6,613 nucleotides of DNA from Pseudobdellovibrionaceae bacterium (GTDB lineage: Bacteria; Bdellovibrionota; Bdellovibrionia; Bdellovibrionales; JAMPXM01): the NCBI GenBank assembly GCA_016791465.1, contig JAEUWE010000108.1:1-6613 (forward strand). Direction: 5' to 3'. The position numbers were made by a program, and so were the translations under genes. Under the pieces are notes generated by a model. It did not search any database and was not told the DNA's origin. It saw nothing but the letters and a program-made list of their open reading frames with translations. This document shows positions 6,215-6,613 of this stretch, piece after piece (within the stretch, counting starts at the first letter, position 1; the number at the start of each line of letters is the position of its first letter).

Positions 6215-6613
6215 TTACTCGCCGCTCGAGAGGACAAAATCGGCAAGCTTCTCACCCAGAATACGGGCCGCATCTTTGGTCACATGGTCGATATCGTTAT
6301 CTATCAAATTGATCAGTTGAGTTGATGTGGTATTTTCGAGTAGCCAAAGTCGAGTATCGATCACGGAAATCTTGTTATCGAACTGTAACAGGACCTTCTT
6401 AATCGATTGGGCGTGGTCTGTCGGGTACTGAAGAATGATGACCTGGGCTTTCTGGCCGAGAGCGTTGCTCACAATCTGAATCAGTGAGTTTGTGCCGGAC
6501 TCTGTAAGCCGAAAGCTTTCGTCACTGCGGATCTGGCGGAGTCTATTAAAGAAAGCTTCAGAATGTCCCATATTTTGAAGCAAACGCATTTGAATTCGAA
6601 ACGATTCTCGGCT
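6215..6613 (-). CDS. Probable SGNH/GDSL-type hydrolase, C-terminal part (runs off right edge)
   Basis: The minus-strand frame is open from the window edge to the TAA at 6217-6215 and gives 132 C-terminal residues; the true start lies outside. The frame continues upstream of the first visible Met (codon 6589-6587) with SRESFRIQ, so that Met is probably internal. The segment AQVIILQYPTD resembles the beta strand and 'YP' turn seen late in SGNH hydrolases. DIDHVTKDAARILGEKLADF near the end fits the last conserved block, in which a DxxH motif supplies catalytic Asp and His (His codon at 6284-6286, Asp codon at 6293-6295), followed by the typical Gly and amphipathic helix. The nucleophile Ser and the Gly and Asn blocks would be outside the window. 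Such enzymes are esterases or acyltransferase-like proteins on lipids, glycans or acyl carriers. Its position upstream of the decarboxylase on the same strand suggests a shared operon. The assignment rests on a short stretch and is tentative. Confidence 0.55.
   Translation of the reverse strand, partial: SRESFRIQMRLLQNMGHSEAFFNRLRQIRSDESFRLTESGTNSLIQIVSNALGQKAQVIILQYPTDHAQSIKKVLLQFDNKISVIDTRLWLLENTTSTQLINLIDNDIDHVTKDAARILGEKLADFVLSSGE

Noticed and set aside
6100..6325. Two plus-strand open frames of 64-70 codons near the right end
   Set aside because: They run antisense across the SGNH gene end, the intergenic gap and the decarboxylase start, overlap each other, and have no motifs.

Overview
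The window comes from a bacterial chromosome, most likely Gram-negative with GC a little above one half by eye. It holds two complete biosynthetic genes for methionine, one complete PLP-dependent decarboxylase gene, and two genes cut by the window edges. The species cannot be named. The MetF protein recalls the Bacteroidetes-type MTHFR, while MetH is the ordinary full-domain cobalamin enzyme also seen in proteobacteria. There is no mobile element, CRISPR array, tRNA or rRNA gene.

Layout: (1) positions 1-205, minus strand, carry the N-terminal 68 residues of a LemA-family membrane protein running off the left edge. (2) Positions 206-324 are a divergent intergenic region. It has a strong Shine-Dalgarno for lemA, a candidate lemA promoter and a perfect 7-bp inverted repeat inside that promoter's spacer. 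(3) metF (325-1269) and metH (1266-4940), plus strand, overlap by ATGA and form a translationally coupled pair. MetF makes 5-methyl-tetrahydrofolate and MetH transfers its methyl group to homocysteine to give methionine. (4) On the minus strand, reading leftward from the right edge, are the C-terminal 132 residues of a probable SGNH/GDSL-type hydrolase (6215-6613). A 74-bp gap follows, then a type III-fold PLP decarboxylase (4953-6140) that most resembles the exosortase-system-associated group rather than LysA. Its stop codon faces that of metH across only 12 bp.

Two points stand out. MetH ends immediately after the last AdoMet-contact residues and lacks the roughly 35-residue C-terminal tail of the E. 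coli enzyme, right where the convergent decarboxylase gene begins. The decarboxylase/SGNH pair looks like the end of a specialised biosynthetic operon, possibly acting on carrier-protein-linked amino acids, whose other genes lie beyond the right edge. Homology statements rest on recall of family motifs; no search was run.
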